Assembly: GCA_021780695.1 (NCBI GenBank)
Contig: JAJXYD010000040.1
Coordinates: 124,001-188,000 of the forward strand
Source of the DNA: Deltaproteobacteria bacterium
GTDB taxonomy: Bacteria; Desulfobacterota; Syntrophobacteria; Syntrophobacterales; Syntrophobacteraceae
Direction of reading: 5' to 3'
Length of the DNA: 64,000 nucleotides
Shown piece after piece: positions 1-10,338 of the stretch (positions are counted from its first letter, which is position 1; each line of letters opens with the position of its first letter). The notes under the pieces are model-generated. The model was not told where the DNA came from, did no database searches, and was given only the letters and a program-made list of their open reading frames with translations. Made by a program: the position numbers and the translations under genes.

Positions 1-241
1 GCTTAATTATGTTGATAATTCGGGCCTCTGTCAATATTGTCCTCGCTTTGTACCAAATTTCTCTTGGTTATGGTGTTTTTTCTCCCCCAAAATAGCTGAC
101 TCTAACGGCTCCATTCTGAGGCCGGTCTTACGGTTTCATGGTATTATCGCACTTGTCCTGGCGGTTGTCTTAATTCGAGGTTTTCCCGATGCGCGTCTTT
201 TCCTTCCGGGCGGATGAAACGCTCAATGCATAGGAGCAACG
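1..241. other. non-coding upstream region of malic enzyme gene
   Basis: No convincing reading frame was found on either strand. The interval carries one plausible sigma-70-type promoter (listed separately) and the ribosome-binding site AGGAG just before the ATG at 242. The rest appears to be a leader of roughly 195 nt in which I recognise no known RNA element. Confidence 0.5.
12..40 (+). promoter_or_regulatory. putative promoter for the malic enzyme gene
   Basis: TTGATA at 12-17 and TATTGT at 35-40 are separated by 17 nt. This matches the sigma-70 consensus moderately well. It would start transcription near position 47. Inference from sequence only. Confidence 0.35.
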
Positions 242-2527
242 ATGGTCCTTAAAGATGATGCCTTAAAATACCACAGCGAAGATCGGGCAGGAAAAATTGA
301 AGTAAAACCCATAAAGCCCTGTTTTACTCAGAGGGATCTCTCGATGGCCTACACGCCCGGAGTGGCCGAGCCGTGCAGAGAAATCGAACGCGCCGGCGAA
401 AAGGTCTTCGAGTATACCGTCAAGGGTAACCTCGTAGGTGTTGTAACCAACGGTACGGCCGTACTTGGACTTGGAGACATAGGACCTCTGGCCGCCAAGC
501 CCGTAATGGAAGGCAAGGCCGTCCTTTTTAAAAGATTTGCCGATATCGACGTTTTCGATATTGAACTCAAAACGAAAGATCCCGATGAGATCATTCAGGC
601 CGTAAAGCTTCTGGAGCCCACATTCGGGGGCATAAACCTCGAAGACATAAAGGCCCCCGAATGCTTCTACATCGAAGAGCATCTTCGCGAGATCATGAAT
701 ATTCCGGTTTTTCACGACGACCAGCACGGCACCGCGATCATCTCCGCGGCTGCACTCCTGAACGCTCTCGAATTGCAAAACAAAAAAATCGATGAGGTAA
801 AGGTGGTGATATCGGGCGCGGGAGCCGCCGGGATTGCCTGCGCCAGCCTCTATGTAAGGCTTGGGGTAAATAGAGAAAACGTATTCCTGGTAGACTCCAG
901 GGGCCTTATCCATAACGGCCGTAAAGAGGGCATGAACCCCTACAAACAGCGGTTTGCAAATGGTGAAAGACCGATGTCCCTGGCGGAAGTGATGAAGGAT
1001 GCCGATGTTTTCTCCGGCGTATCGGCCGCGGGCATTCTTTCCAAGGAGATGGTAAAAAGCATGGCTCCAAGGCCCATTATTTTCGCTCTGGCCAATCCGG
1101 ATCCTGAAATCAGCTACCCTGATGCCACAAGCGTTCGAAAGGATCTCATAATGGCTACGGGTCGCTCCGACTACCCCAACCAGGTAAACAACGTGCTTGG
1201 TTTTCCCTATATCTTCCGGGGTGCTTTGGACGTACGGGCCGTTGCGATAAATGACGAGATGAAAATCGAGGCGGTAAAATCTCTTGCAAATCTTGCCAAG
1301 GAAGACGTTCCGGATTCGGTTTTGAAAGCCTACGGGGCCGAAATGCTCGAATACGGGCCAAACTACATCATCCCCAAGCCCTTCGATCCCAGGGTGCTCA
1401 TCTACGAGGGGATCGCGGTGGCCAAAGCCGCTGTTCAATCGGGGGTGGCCCGGGTCCCGATAACCGACTGGGATGAATACAGAGACCGGTTGGAAAGCCG
1501 CCTTGGCCGGTCCCGGGAAATCATGCGGCGCATCATCCACAAGGCAAAAACCGACCCCAAGCGAATCGTTTTCCTCGAAGGCGCGGACCCAAAAATCCTG
1601 AGAGCGACCCAGATCCTTTTGGATGAAGGTATCGCCAAGCCGATCCTTCTAGGAGACACAAAAGAGATAAGGAACCGGGCAGAAGAACTCCATCTTGAAA
1701 TCGAGGCCGCCGAGTTGATCGACCCGAAAGAATCCGAGCGCATCGACGAATACGCGGCCGATCTTTTCAAATCGCGCTGCCGGAAAGGCATGACCCCCGA
1801 TAAGGCCAGAAAGCTGATTTCCACCAGCAATAACTACTTTGGCGCCATGATGGTAAAGCTTTGCCATGCGGACGGTTTGGTGGGAGGCGTTAACAAGGAC
1901 TATCCCGATACGATACGGCCCGCGCTTCAAACACTTCCGCTGGAGAAAACCACCTCGGTAATTGCCGGCGTCTACATGATGGTTTTCCAAAAGGACGTGA
2001 TGTTTTTTGCCGATACTACGGTAAATATCGACCCAACGGCCGAGCAGCTTGCAGAAATTGCGATGTGTACCGCCGATACCGTAAGACAGCTCGATATCGA
2101 GCCTCGGGTAGCGATGCTTACTTTCAGCAACTTCGGAAGCACGCGTCATCCCAGAAGCGAAAAGGTCGCCCAGGCCGTTAGGATCGTTAAGCAACGCCGC
2201 CCGGACATAATAATAGACGGGGAAATGATGGCCGATACGGCCGTTGAGCCCGATATTTTAAACGGAGTCTATGGTTTCAACACTCTTAAAAAAAAGGCCA
2301 ATGTGCTGATATTTCCCTCCCTTGAGGCCGGCAATATTGCCTACAAGCTCCTGGCAAGACTTGGGGGAGCAAGGGCCATCGGGCCGATTCTCATGGGCAC
2401 GAGCGAAGCCATCCACGTGATCGAACGCCATTCGAGCGTCGAGGACATCGTCAACACCACAGCCCTAGCGGTCGTGGATGCCCAGGAGCACAAAAAATGC
2501 CTCCTGCCCGAAAGCGAGCAGGGATAG
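242..2527 (+). CDS. maeB: NADP-dependent malic enzyme with C-terminal phosphotransacetylase domain
   Basis: The 761-residue protein has the hybrid architecture of MaeB. A malic enzyme N-terminal domain (about 1-140) and an NAD(P)-binding malic domain (about 150-410, with the stretch [12 protein letters not shown]) come first. A phosphotransacetylase-like domain fills about 430-755. The enzyme decarboxylates malate to pyruvate with reduction of NADP. In this family the C-terminal domain is generally a regulatory acetyl-CoA-sensing module rather than an active transferase. Length is typical for the family. The ATG is preceded by AGGAG. The gene appears to be transcribed alone, with a 148-nt gap to the next gene. 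Confidence 0.95.
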   Translation: MVLKDDALKYHSEDRAGKIEVKPIKPCFTQRDLSMAYTPGVAEPCREIERAGEKVFEYTVKGNLVGVVTNGTAVLGLGDIGPLAAKPVMEGKAVLFKRFADIDVFDIELKTKDPDEIIQAVKLLEPTFGGINLEDIKAPECFYIEEHLREIMNIPVFHDDQHGTAIISAAALLNALELQNKKIDEVKVVISGAGAAGIACASLYVRLGVNRENVFLVDSRGLIHNGRKEGMNPYKQRFANGERPMSLAEVMKDADVFSGVSAAGILSKEMVKSMAPRPIIFALANPDPEISYPDATSVRKDLIMATGRSDYPNQVNNVLGFPYIFRGALDVRAVAINDEMKIEAVKSLANLAKEDVPDSVLKAYGAEMLEYGPNYIIPKPFDPRVLIYEGIAVAKAAVQSGVARVPITDWDEYRDRLESRLGRSREIMRRIIHKAKTDPKRIVFLEGADPKILRATQILLDEGIAKPILLGDTKEIRNRAEELHLEIEAAELIDPKESERIDEYAADLFKSRCRKGMTPDKARKLISTSNNYFGAMMVKLCHADGLVGGVNKDYPDTIRPALQTLPLEKTTSVIAGVYMMVFQKDVMFFADTTVNIDPTAEQLAEIAMCTADTVRQLDIEPRVAMLTFSNFGSTRHPRSEKVAQAVRIVKQRRPDIIIDGEMMADTAVEPDILNGVYGFNTLKKKANVLIFPSLEAGNIAYKLLARLGGARAIGPILMGTSEAIHVIERHSSVEDIVNTTALAVVDAQEHKKCLLPESEQG

Positions 2528-2675
2528 CCCGGGTTTAAACTATCCTCGATCCGGTCGAGCCGACTATGCCGGGGCGTCCGACGCCGCGGGAACAAACGGA
2601 GTGGTGAAATCCCCCTGACCGGGACACTTAAGGGAGGGGAAATTGCTTTTAATCCTTTAAACAGGAGAATACCAA

Positions 2676-3368
2676 ATGGACCAGGCCGGGATCCAGGGAG
2701 TCAAGGGATGCGTTTTCGATGCGTACGGGACCCTGTTTGATTTCAATTCAGCCGCGGCCCGCTGCCGTGGCCAACTGGGGCCAAATGCCGATTTGCTTTC
2801 CAAAATATGGAGAGATAAACAGCTTCAGTACACGTGGCTGCGCTCCCTTATGGGGCGTCATGCGGATTTTTGGCAAATTACCGGCGATGCTCTCGATTAT
2901 GCGATGAAGTCCCTTGGACTTGACGATGGAGCAATGCGCAAAAAGCTTATGAACCTCTACAGGACTCTCGATGTTTTTCCCGAAGTGGTTGCCACGCTCG
3001 AGCGTCTTAAATCCGGTGGACTAAAAACCGCGATTCTTTCCAACGGGACCCCTGAAATGCTCGAGGCCGCTGTAAAGGCAACCGGCATCGCCCCTCTTCT
3101 CGATGGGATCGTCTCCATCGAGACCGCGGGGATCTATAAACCCCACCCTTCCGTCTACGGCGTAGCTCTCGACTCACTGTCCCTGGAAAAAAATGGTGTC
3201 TGTTTCATATCCTCCAACGCATGGGACGCTCACGGCGCCTCGGCGTTCGGAATGAAGACCGTCTGGTGCAATCGCTACGGACAGGCGCGGGAAAACCTTC
3301 CGGGAAGTCCTGACGTCGAAGTGGCCACCTTGGCTGAGCTTGCCCGGGTCCTGGGCCTCGAGGGCTAA
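2676..3368 (+). CDS. HAD-family hydrolase, L-2-haloacid dehalogenase type
   Basis: A 230-residue protein of the haloacid dehalogenase superfamily. Motif I is FDAYGTLFD near residue 14, which contains the nucleophilic Asp. Motif II is AILSNGTPEML near 116. The Lys of motif III lies in IYKPHPSVY near 150, followed by ISSNAWDAHGA. The SNG and SSNAWD signatures match the type II L-2-haloacid dehalogenase branch, which hydrolyses short 2-haloalkanoic acids. Many relatives are phosphatases of unknown substrate, so specificity is not assured. An AGGAG site sits about 10 nt before the ATG. Confidence 0.85.
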   Translation: MDQAGIQGVKGCVFDAYGTLFDFNSAAARCRGQLGPNADLLSKIWRDKQLQYTWLRSLMGRHADFWQITGDALDYAMKSLGLDDGAMRKKLMNLYRTLDVFPEVVATLERLKSGGLKTAILSNGTPEMLEAAVKATGIAPLLDGIVSIETAGIYKPHPSVYGVALDSLSLEKNGVCFISSNAWDAHGASAFGMKTVWCNRYGQARENLPGSPDVEVATLAELARVLGLEG

Positions 3369-3462
3369 AAAGACCCCCGTGCCGCTCTTGGGGCAAAAAG
3401 GTTTTTATCGCCCCGAAGCGGTTTAGCGTTTTTTACGTTTTCCAGCTCTTTATAGACCGCTC

Positions 3463-4713
3463 TCAAAGATTAGCGATAAAATACTTTCCCGGCAGCTGAG
3501 AAACAAAGCCCTTGAGTTCGAGTTCGAGCAGCAGGGCTGCTGCGTATTGCGTTGAAATATTGGCCTGCGTTGCAATGGCATCGATGTGTTTGGGAACCGA
3601 ATCGAGGGTTTTTAGAAGCATCCTTTGTTCCTCTGAGTTGGGGGCCTCACTGCCTGGCGCGGTTTGCTCCCTTCCGGCCGGAGGTAGTATTGGATTTCGC
3701 CGGATCAGGGGTCTTATCTCTTCGAGGATGTCTTCGGCGTTTTCGACAAGTTTTGCCCCCTGCCTGATGAGCTGGTGGGCGCCCTTATTGCGCATGCTTT
3801 GGGCCATCCCTGGAACTGCGAAGACTTCCCTGCCTTGCTCCAGGGCCATGCGGGCGGTAATGAGCGAGCCGCTTCTTTCCGCGGCTTCCACGACCACAAC
3901 GCCCAGAGAAAGGCCGCTTATGATGCGGTTTCGGGTCGGGAAATTGCCCGAGGAGGGCGGGGTAGCCGCAATGAATTCGGTTACTAATGCCCCGGTGCGC
4001 GCTATTTGCCCCCTGAGATCGCAGTTTAGCGCCGGGTAATTGACATCCAGGCCGCAGCCCAGAACCGCCAGGGTTCTTCCCCGGGCTTTTAGCGCTCCGC
4101 GATGGGCGGCCGAGTCGATGCCCAGGGCCAGGCCGCTTACCACCGTTAGTCCGCAGGCGGCCAGGTCCGCGCTCAGTTTTTCGGCAAAAAGGACTCCCGC
4201 GGGCGAAGCCGACCGTGAACCCACTATGGCAATGGAGGCGAGGTCTCTTGGCAACACCTCTCCGCAGCTGAACAAAACCGCGGGAGGATCGGGCACCTGG
4301 GCCAGGTTTGCCGGATAGTCCTCATCTTGCCTGCACAGCATCCGAAAACCGCTTTTCTCAAGATATCTCCACTCGGCGGCCGGATCTCTTATAAACTGTT
4401 TTGAGGCAAGGGCCTGCAGCACCCTGTCGTGCGCCCCGCCAAGGAGGCTAAGCTCCTGTGGCCCCGCGGCAAGCACCTTCTGCGCGGAGCCAAATATCTG
4501 GACCAGACGCAAAAGGGTGCGGTTGCCAAGACCGGGCACGAGCTTTAAGCTCAGCCAGGCAAGCCTCTCACTTTCGCTATCGGGTCCTGGGGAATAAAAA
4601 TTTTCTTTTTCCTTTTCGATTTTTTTGCCCCTCCAGCAGGCTAAAGCCCAAAAGAGTTCTAAGCCCGGGACCTTTTGTCCACACTTTATGAGAAGTGGCG
4701 GCACGGAGCACAA
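3463..4713 (-). CDS. dprA: DNA-processing protein DprA/Smf
   Basis: A 416-residue DprA/Smf homologue, the single-strand DNA-binding loader of RecA used in natural transformation. The Rossmann-like core carries IVGSRSASPAG, VSGLALGIDSAAHRGAL, AVLGCGLDVNYP, NFPTRNRIISGLS and VVVEAAERSGSLITA. The C-terminal 60 residues fit the winged-helix DprA domain (IDAIATQANIS). The start is uncertain. The longest frame begins at a GTG, and the first 45 or so residues, rich in charged residues, are not typical of the family; the conserved part begins near ERLAWLSLKLVPGLG. With comEC at the far end of the window it hints at competence genes. Confidence 0.93.
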   Translation of the reverse strand: MCSVPPLLIKCGQKVPGLELFWALACWRGKKIEKEKENFYSPGPDSESERLAWLSLKLVPGLGNRTLLRLVQIFGSAQKVLAAGPQELSLLGGAHDRVLQALASKQFIRDPAAEWRYLEKSGFRMLCRQDEDYPANLAQVPDPPAVLFSCGEVLPRDLASIAIVGSRSASPAGVLFAEKLSADLAACGLTVVSGLALGIDSAAHRGALKARGRTLAVLGCGLDVNYPALNCDLRGQIARTGALVTEFIAATPPSSGNFPTRNRIISGLSLGVVVVEAAERSGSLITARMALEQGREVFAVPGMAQSMRNKGAHQLIRQGAKLVENAEDILEEIRPLIRRNPILPPAGREQTAPGSEAPNSEEQRMLLKTLDSVPKHIDAIATQANISTQYAAALLLELELKGFVSQLPGKYFIANL

Positions 4714-4982
4714 ACGAGCCGCACCAGGGCCTGTTCTTGGAGCCCCCTTCCGGGGTTGGGGGGCCTGTTTAAAGGACCGTGACCCGGTTGTGCGCCGGGA
4801 AGTTTCCCATGGGTATAATTTTACTATGCTTCCGGCTCCTGCCCGCGGCAGGAGGTATTTAAATTGAGCCGGGCCGCCTCAATTTTTGTGTCAACCGATG
4901 TAACGCACTGTTTGTCAAACCCGTGCGATCCGTTTAGAATGAGTAGGGATTAAATTTAGCGATGAAAGATGCTTAGGTACTT

Positions 4983-6359
4983 ATGGATCGACACGGCGCC
5001 CCAAAAACTTTAAAGCCTGAGCTGCTCTCTCCCGGCGGCAGCCTGGAAAAGGTTAGAATCGCTTTTTTGTACGGCGCGGATGCAGTATATACTTCAGGCA
5101 AAGACTTTGGTTTGCGTGGGTTTGCACATAATCTGGACTCTGAAGAACTTGCCCTCGCAACCCGTATCGCCCACGATCTTGGTAAAAAAATCTATGTGGC
5201 CGTAAATATTTTCGCTCGCGGCCGCGATCTTGTCAAGATAGAGCCCTACCTCGAGTATCTAAACGAGCTTAAGGTCGATGGCCTGATTGTATCGGATCCG
5301 GGCGTTTTGCTCCTCTGCCGCCAATATGCTGCGGATGTTCCCCTTCATCTCAGCACGCAGGCCAATACGACCAATGGTTTGAGCGTAAGGTTCTGGGCCG
5401 GGCAGGGTGTTAGCCGGATAAATCTTGCGCGCGAGTTGAGCTTTGAGGAAATCTCCGGGATAGTTGCAGGCTCGGAAACTGAAATCGAAATGTTTGTCCA
5501 CGGGGCCATGTGCATGTCCTATTCGGGCCGCTGCCTCATGAGCGCTTTTTTGACCTTGCCCGGAGCCGCCGGGGCAAAGGAGGAGGCGGCGAATTCTTCC
5601 AGGCCTCCCTTGGAAAACCGAAGCGCCAATAGAGGATTTTGCACCCAGCCCTGCCGCTGGTCCTGGACGCTGGTTGAAGAAAAGCGGCCCGGAGAGTTTT
5701 TCGAGGTCGAGCAGGATGGCCGGGGCTCCTATATCTTTAATTCCAAGGACCTGTGCCTGATCGAGGAGATCGGTCCCCTTGCGCGCCTGGGCGTGGATGC
5801 GTTCAAGATAGAAGGCCGGATGAAGGGAGCCCTCTACGTTGCAAGCGTAACCAGGGCCTACAGGCAGGCGATCGACTTTTGCGCGGGCCTCTCTTCGGGG
5901 GACAAACAGCCCTGGACCATGGATTTGGAAAAGATCAGCCATCGTCCCTATACGAAGGGAGCTCTTTTGGCGGGGCAGAGCAACCCCGGCGTTGATGTCG
6001 AAACGCAGATTTCCTACGTTCAGACCCACACGCTCGCAGGCCTTGTACGTTCGGGCCGGGGCCCCGACGAGGCGTTGGCTGGGGGGGACGCGGGTAGTAA
6101 AATCTACCTGGAGGCAAGATCGAGGCTCGTGCCCGGCCAGAGGCTCGAGTTTTTAAACCCGGACGGTTCCAGTTTCTTTCATGAACTGAGTTCCTTCGAG
6201 GACGCGTTGGGCAATCGGCTGGCCCAGGCTCATCCAAACACGTTGATAAGGTTTTGCGTGGATTTTGCGGTTTTCCCATTTCAGGCCGTAAGGGTTTCCA
6301 ACGGGGCTGGTGCGCAGACTTGTACGGAGTCTCTTGAGCTTGGCGGGGCAATGATGTAA
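4983..6359 (+). CDS. U32-family protein, likely tRNA/rRNA hydroxylation enzyme (TrhP-like)
   Basis: A 458-residue protein of the peptidase U32 family, now linked to RNA hydroxylation (TrhP, RlhA) rather than proteolysis in characterised members. Signatures are PELLSPGGSLEKV at the N-terminus, YGADAVYTSG, and the conserved cluster FVHGAMCMSYSGRC near 175-190. RGFCTQPCRWSW near 222 supplies further Cys residues expected to hold an iron-sulfur cluster. Between the two Cys blocks there is an Ala- and Glu-rich insertion of about 20 residues that I do not expect in most homologues. Followed closely by a diguanylate cyclase gene. Confidence 0.85.
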   Translation: MDRHGAPKTLKPELLSPGGSLEKVRIAFLYGADAVYTSGKDFGLRGFAHNLDSEELALATRIAHDLGKKIYVAVNIFARGRDLVKIEPYLEYLNELKVDGLIVSDPGVLLLCRQYAADVPLHLSTQANTTNGLSVRFWAGQGVSRINLARELSFEEISGIVAGSETEIEMFVHGAMCMSYSGRCLMSAFLTLPGAAGAKEEAANSSRPPLENRSANRGFCTQPCRWSWTLVEEKRPGEFFEVEQDGRGSYIFNSKDLCLIEEIGPLARLGVDAFKIEGRMKGALYVASVTRAYRQAIDFCAGLSSGDKQPWTMDLEKISHRPYTKGALLAGQSNPGVDVETQISYVQTHTLAGLVRSGRGPDEALAGGDAGSKIYLEARSRLVPGQRLEFLNPDGSSFFHELSSFEDALGNRLAQAHPNTLIRFCVDFAVFPFQAVRVSNGAGAQTCTESLELGGAMM

Positions 6360-6400
6360 AAAGTTTTCAAGGAGAACATTTTGGTGTTCGGGAGGCGCCT

Positions 6401-7087
6401 TTGAGTAAACTCGACATCCAACAGTCTTGTCCACTGCCGGAGTGCCCCGATGTTTTGCATTGTTCGCTGGTCGAAGAAGTCAAACTGTTGCGCGAACGCT
6501 GTCTAAAACTTGAGGAGATCTCTTTCGTCGACGGACTGACGGGCCTTTATAATTTCCGGTATATGCAAAGAGCCCTCGAGATGGAGATGGAAAGGACCAG
6601 GCGCACAAAGCTGCCCACCGGACTGATAATGTTTGATATCGATCACTTTAAGGACTTTAATAGCCGCTACGGACACGAAGGGGGCAATGCCGCCCTGGCG
6701 GCTCTTGGCAAACTGCTAAAGGAAAGCGTTCGAGTCATCGATATCCCCTGCCGCTATGGAGGGGAGGAGTTCGCCCTCATCTTGCCCAACGCTTTTCACA
6801 AGCAGGCGATAAGCATCGCGGAGCGGCTGCGCGAAATTGTCCAGTCCTGTTCGGTAGACTTTAAAGGGAAATCCTTGCGCTTTACCGCGAGCTTTGGCGT
6901 TGCCGTTTTCAACCGCTCCGACAAGGAGACGGCGAGTTCCTTTATAAGCAGGGCGGACCGTCTTTTATACGCTGCCAAGGAAGGGGGCAGGGACCGCGTC
7001 TGCTTCGATGATTCCTGTCTTATCCCGATGGCCGAGGAGGTCACGGCCGAGGAAAAGAGCGCGCTGTTTTCCTCCGATGAAAATTGA
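6401..7087 (+). CDS. diguanylate cyclase (GGDEF domain)
   Basis: A 228-residue protein made almost entirely of a GGDEF domain. Position 6401 is a TTG start preceded by GGGAGG. The active-site motif is GGEEF at residues 120-124. It is preceded by RVID at 111-114, the inhibitory c-di-GMP binding I-site at the usual five-residue spacing, so feedback inhibition is expected. DGLTGLYNFRYM near 44 and DIDHFKDFN near 79 are the other typical elements. The first 40 residues are Cys-containing and probably helical, but no sensor domain is recognisable. It makes the second messenger c-di-GMP; its input is unknown. Confidence 0.92.
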   Translation: MSKLDIQQSCPLPECPDVLHCSLVEEVKLLRERCLKLEEISFVDGLTGLYNFRYMQRALEMEMERTRRTKLPTGLIMFDIDHFKDFNSRYGHEGGNAALAALGKLLKESVRVIDIPCRYGGEEFALILPNAFHKQAISIAERLREIVQSCSVDFKGKSLRFTASFGVAVFNRSDKETASSFISRADRLLYAAKEGGRDRVCFDDSCLIPMAEEVTAEEKSALFSSDEN

Positions 7088-7096
7088 AGGTGAATA

Positions 7097-7981
7097 GTGC
7101 AGGCAATCGAAGAGCAATGGACTGTCCTCAAGGTCATTCAATGGACCACGGGGTATTTGAAAAGCAAGGGGTGCGAGCAGCCAAGGGCCGACGCCGAGGT
7201 GCTCCTGGCTCACGTTCTTGGAATGGAGCGGGTTCAGCTCTATTTGAATTTCGACAGGCCTCTTTCCGGGGAGGAGCTTGCCCGCTACAGGGGCTTTATC
7301 CGCAGGAGAAGCGTCTGCGAGCCGACCCAGTATATTACGGGGAGGCAGGAATTCTGGTCGCTTGATTTCGAGGTCGCCTCTCCGGTACTTATCCCGCGTC
7401 CCGAAACGGAACTCATCGTTGAAAAGGCGCTGGAAATAGCCCAAAACAAGCCGGTCCTGGTGCTCGATCTGGGCACGGGCTCCGGGGCGATTGCGGTTTC
7501 CCTGGCCCATGAAAGGGAGACAATAAAGGTTGTGGCCGTCGATAAATCGTGGCCCGCAATCGAAATTGCCCGAAGAAACGCTCAAACCCACGGGGTGGAG
7601 GGACAAATTTTTTTTACGGTCATGGACCTTTTTGAGGCCCTGTGCGACAGGCCGGTTTTCGATATCATCGTATCAAACCCCCCCTACATTTCGGATGCGG
7701 AATTTCTTGACCTTGCGCCGCAAATTGCCAATTATGAACCCTCGCTCGCCCTGCGGGGCGGAAGCGAGGGGCTTTGCGTAATCAACAGGATTCTTGAAGG
7801 CTTTGAATCGCATTTGAAGCCCGAGGGGTCCTTATTGATGGAAATAGGCCTGGGGCAGGCTCAAATTCTTGAAGCCGCCGTTTGGGACCTGTTTGCTCAA
7901 AGATTTGAGTTCATCGAGGACTACTCTTCGATACAGAGGGTTCTCCACGTTAGGGGAAAAGGGTATTCAGGCAATGGATAG
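7097..7981 (+). CDS. prmC: peptide chain release factor N5-glutamine methyltransferase
   Basis: A 294-residue PrmC/HemK protein. It methylates the Gln of the GGQ motif in release factors RF1 and RF2. The SAM-binding loop is [12 protein letters not shown] around 124-134 and the substrate motif NPPY is at 194-197. The N-terminal helical bundle precedes it as usual. It starts at a GTG, 9 nt after the preceding stop codon, with AAGGTG as ribosome-binding site. Its stop codon overlaps the start of murA, so the two are translationally coupled. prmC is often next to prfA in bacteria; prfA is not in this window. Confidence 0.95.
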   Translation: MQAIEEQWTVLKVIQWTTGYLKSKGCEQPRADAEVLLAHVLGMERVQLYLNFDRPLSGEELARYRGFIRRRSVCEPTQYITGRQEFWSLDFEVASPVLIPRPETELIVEKALEIAQNKPVLVLDLGTGSGAIAVSLAHERETIKVVAVDKSWPAIEIARRNAQTHGVEGQIFFTVMDLFEALCDRPVFDIIVSNPPYISDAEFLDLAPQIANYEPSLALRGGSEGLCVINRILEGFESHLKPEGSLLMEIGLGQAQILEAAVWDLFAQRFEFIEDYSSIQRVLHVRGKGYSGNG

Positions 7982-9233
7982 ACTGCTTGTTGAAGGTGGG
8001 GCCAGGCTTAAGGGCGAAGTTTCGATCAGCGGGGCAAAAAACTGCGCTTTGCCCCTCATTGCCGCCAGCCTCCTGGCCGGGGGAAAACACTGCTTTACCA
8101 ATGTGCCCCAACTTCGAGACATTAAGACGATGCTCTTGCTTCTCACTCACATGGGAGCGGTGTGCGAGCAGGGTGGCGAGCTCCAAATCGATGCCTCCGA
8201 TATTCACACCCTGACGGCTCCCTACGAACTCGTTAAGACAATGAGGGCCTCGGTCCTGGTTCTGGGACCCATGCTTGCCCGATTTCGAAAAGCGCGGGTT
8301 TCCCTTCCCGGAGGGTGCGCCATAGGGGCGCGGCCCATCAATTTGCACTTGAAGGCCCTCGAACAGATGGGCGTCGCTATTGCCCTGGAACACGGCTATG
8401 TTGTCGGAGAGGCCAAAAGGCTTCGCGGCGCCCGGATAACTTTTGACCAGGTAACCGTTACGGGGACCGAAAACATCATGATGGCGGCCTGCCTGGCCGA
8501 TGGGGTCACGGTTTTGAAAAACGCCGCGCGGGAGCCCGAGGTCGTAGCTCTTGGCGACTATCTCGTGCGAATGGGGGCTCACATCGAGGGCGCGGGTTCC
8601 GATGAAATCACCATAACCGGCGTTGAGGAGCTAAGGCCTTCGAGTTGCGAGGTAATCCCCGACAGGATCGAGGCGGGCACCTACCTGGCCGCGGCCGCGA
8701 TAACCGGAGGCAGTCTGAGGCTAAAGAACCTGAGGCAGGAGAACATCCAGGCCGTATCGCAAAAACTTTGCGATGCCGGAGTTTTGCTCGAATCAGGCGA
8801 GGGCTTCGTGGATGTGCGCGCAAACGGCAGGATATGCAGCGTAAACATCGAGACCCAGCCGCATCCGGGGTTTCCAACCGACATGCAGGCTCAGTTCATG
8901 GCCCTTATGACCCTTGGGGACGGTGTTTCGGTGATCAAGGAACGCATCTTTGAAAACCGGTTCATGCATGTGCTGGAGCTCCAGCGCATGGGCGCCGATA
9001 TCGAGCTCGACGGCAGGACGGCCATCGTGCGCGGGGTAGAAAAGCTGTCCGGAGCCCCCGTAATGGCTACGGATCTGCGCGCTTCGGCTTCCCTTGTCCT
9101 TGCGGCCCTTGCCGCCGAAGGCACAACCGTAATAAACCGGATCTATCATCTCGACCGCGGCTACGAAGCCATAGAAAAAAAGCTTTCCGCCGTTGGCGCC
9201 CGCATTGAGCGCGTAAGTGCAAAAGGAGAATAG
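7974..9233 (+). CDS. murA: UDP-N-acetylglucosamine 1-carboxyvinyltransferase
   Basis: A 419-residue MurA, the first committed enzyme of peptidoglycan precursor synthesis. It transfers enolpyruvate from PEP to UDP-GlcNAc in the cytoplasm. The catalytic and fosfomycin-reactive Cys is at residue 115 in [10 protein letters not shown], the standard position. GAKNCALP near 20 is the substrate-binding Lys-Asn region. I chose the ATG at 7974 because it gives the canonical N-terminus MDRLLVEGG and overlaps the prmC stop by 8 nt. A longer frame from 7869 would run inside prmC. It is followed after 5 nt by an unusual deoxyhypusine-synthase-like gene. Confidence 0.97.
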   Translation: MDRLLVEGGARLKGEVSISGAKNCALPLIAASLLAGGKHCFTNVPQLRDIKTMLLLLTHMGAVCEQGGELQIDASDIHTLTAPYELVKTMRASVLVLGPMLARFRKARVSLPGGCAIGARPINLHLKALEQMGVAIALEHGYVVGEAKRLRGARITFDQVTVTGTENIMMAACLADGVTVLKNAAREPEVVALGDYLVRMGAHIEGAGSDEITITGVEELRPSSCEVIPDRIEAGTYLAAAAITGGSLRLKNLRQENIQAVSQKLCDAGVLLESGEGFVDVRANGRICSVNIETQPHPGFPTDMQAQFMALMTLGDGVSVIKERIFENRFMHVLELQRMGADIELDGRTAIVRGVEKLSGAPVMATDLRASASLVLAALAAEGTTVINRIYHLDRGYEAIEKKLSAVGARIERVSAKGE

Positions 9234-9238
9234 CCGGG

Positions 9239-10222
9239 ATGGGAGCGCGTAAATTCGACTGGAAACCCGTTGACCTTGGCGGGATAAAGACTGTGAGCCT
9301 CTACGAGCGCCAAAGCAAGGTGTCGGTTGCCGACTTCGCCCACCCGATGAAGGCCGGAGGTTCCTTTGGGCAGTTCATGGAGTCCCTTCCCGCCATCCTG
9401 GCGGCCAAGGACCTGGTTAAGGCCGTCTCGGCCATCTCGGAGGGGGCCCGAAACGGAAAAACTCTCATCCTGGGAATGGGCGCTCATCCCATAAAGGTTG
9501 GTCTCAACCCCCTGATAATCGAGGCTATGGAACGGGGTGTCTTTTCCGGGGTTGCCATGAACGGGGCGGGGATGATCCATGATGTGGAAATCGCCCTTGC
9601 GGGAAAGACCTCCGAAGATGTTGCCGCCCATCTTGGATGCGGCCAATTCGGCATGGCCCGCGAGACTGCCGAATTTATCCTCCGGGCGGTGTCCGGGGCG
9701 TTTGCTTCGGGCGGCCAGGGGCTTGGCCGGTCGGTTGGAAAGGCTCTTCTTGAGCAAAAGACCTCCTTTGCAAACTTGAGCATCCTCGCCGCGGCCGCCC
9801 GCTGCAACCTGCCCGTGACGGTCCATGTCGCTATCGGTACAGACATAGTACACATGCATCCGGAGATGGACGGGGCGGCGATGGGGGCTCTTACCCACTA
9901 CGATTTTCGCCTCTTTTGCTCGCTTGTCTCCACCCTCGAAAGCGGTGTCTTCATAAACCTTGGTTCTGCGGTGATAATCCCCGAGGTGTTTCTAAAAGCC
10001 GCGAGCGTGGTAAGAAATCTCGGTTTTTCCCTGCGCGCCCTGACCACGGTGAACATGGACTTTCTTCGCCAATACAGGCCGCTTGTAAACGTGGTGCAAA
10101 GACCTACCATGGAGGGCGGTCTTGGCATAAATCTAACGGGCCATCACGAAATAATGTTTCCGCTGCTCCTGGCCGCGGTTTTCGAACAAATCGAGGGCCA
10201 GAGTCGTTTGGACAATGAGTGA
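9239..10222 (+). CDS. deoxyhypusine-synthase-like protein of unknown function
   Basis: A 327-residue protein that I do not recognise with certainty. Its general layout resembles the deoxyhypusine synthase fold. A Gly-rich GMGAHPIKVGLNPLII block is followed by VAMNGAGMIHDVE, which recalls the VTTAGG and acidic segment of that family. The end, IMFPLLLAAVFEQ, recalls the closing segment of deoxyhypusine synthases. The family's WGK motif with the catalytic Lys is not visible, and bacteria lack eIF5A, so hypusine synthesis is not expected. A conserved-looking stretch is VTVHVAIGTDIVHMHP near 200. It sits 5 nt after murA with AAAGGAG as ribosome-binding site, so it is cotranscribed with prmC and murA. 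A hairpin overlaps its stop codon. Confidence 0.5.
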   Translation: MGARKFDWKPVDLGGIKTVSLYERQSKVSVADFAHPMKAGGSFGQFMESLPAILAAKDLVKAVSAISEGARNGKTLILGMGAHPIKVGLNPLIIEAMERGVFSGVAMNGAGMIHDVEIALAGKTSEDVAAHLGCGQFGMARETAEFILRAVSGAFASGGQGLGRSVGKALLEQKTSFANLSILAAAARCNLPVTVHVAIGTDIVHMHPEMDGAAMGALTHYDFRLFCSLVSTLESGVFINLGSAVIIPEVFLKAASVVRNLGFSLRALTTVNMDFLRQYRPLVNVVQRPTMEGGLGINLTGHHEIMFPLLLAAVFEQIEGQSRLDNE

Positions 10223-10241
10223 TCGCTATTAAGCGATCACT
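10218..10241 (+). terminator. perfect 10-bp hairpin, probable terminator of the prmC-murA operon
   Basis: AGTGATCGCT at 10218-10227 pairs with AGCGATCACT at 10232-10241 around a 4-nt loop. The hairpin begins inside the last codons of the upstream gene and is followed by the weakly T-rich GCTTTATT. It could act as an intrinsic terminator or as an mRNA 3'-end stabiliser. Confidence 0.5.
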
Positions 10242-10338
10242 GCTTTATTGAGTTGGCCCTTGTCCGCCGACATGTTATCCTTACTTGATTTTAGCAATGG
10301 CTCTATATTATCCCTGAGGGCTTTCCCGGAGGTTTCAC

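Noticed and set aside
263..1540. 425-codon open frame antisense to the malic enzyme gene
   Set aside because: It lies wholly opposite a well-conserved gene, has no ribosome-binding site or family motif, and reflects the codon bias of the true gene.
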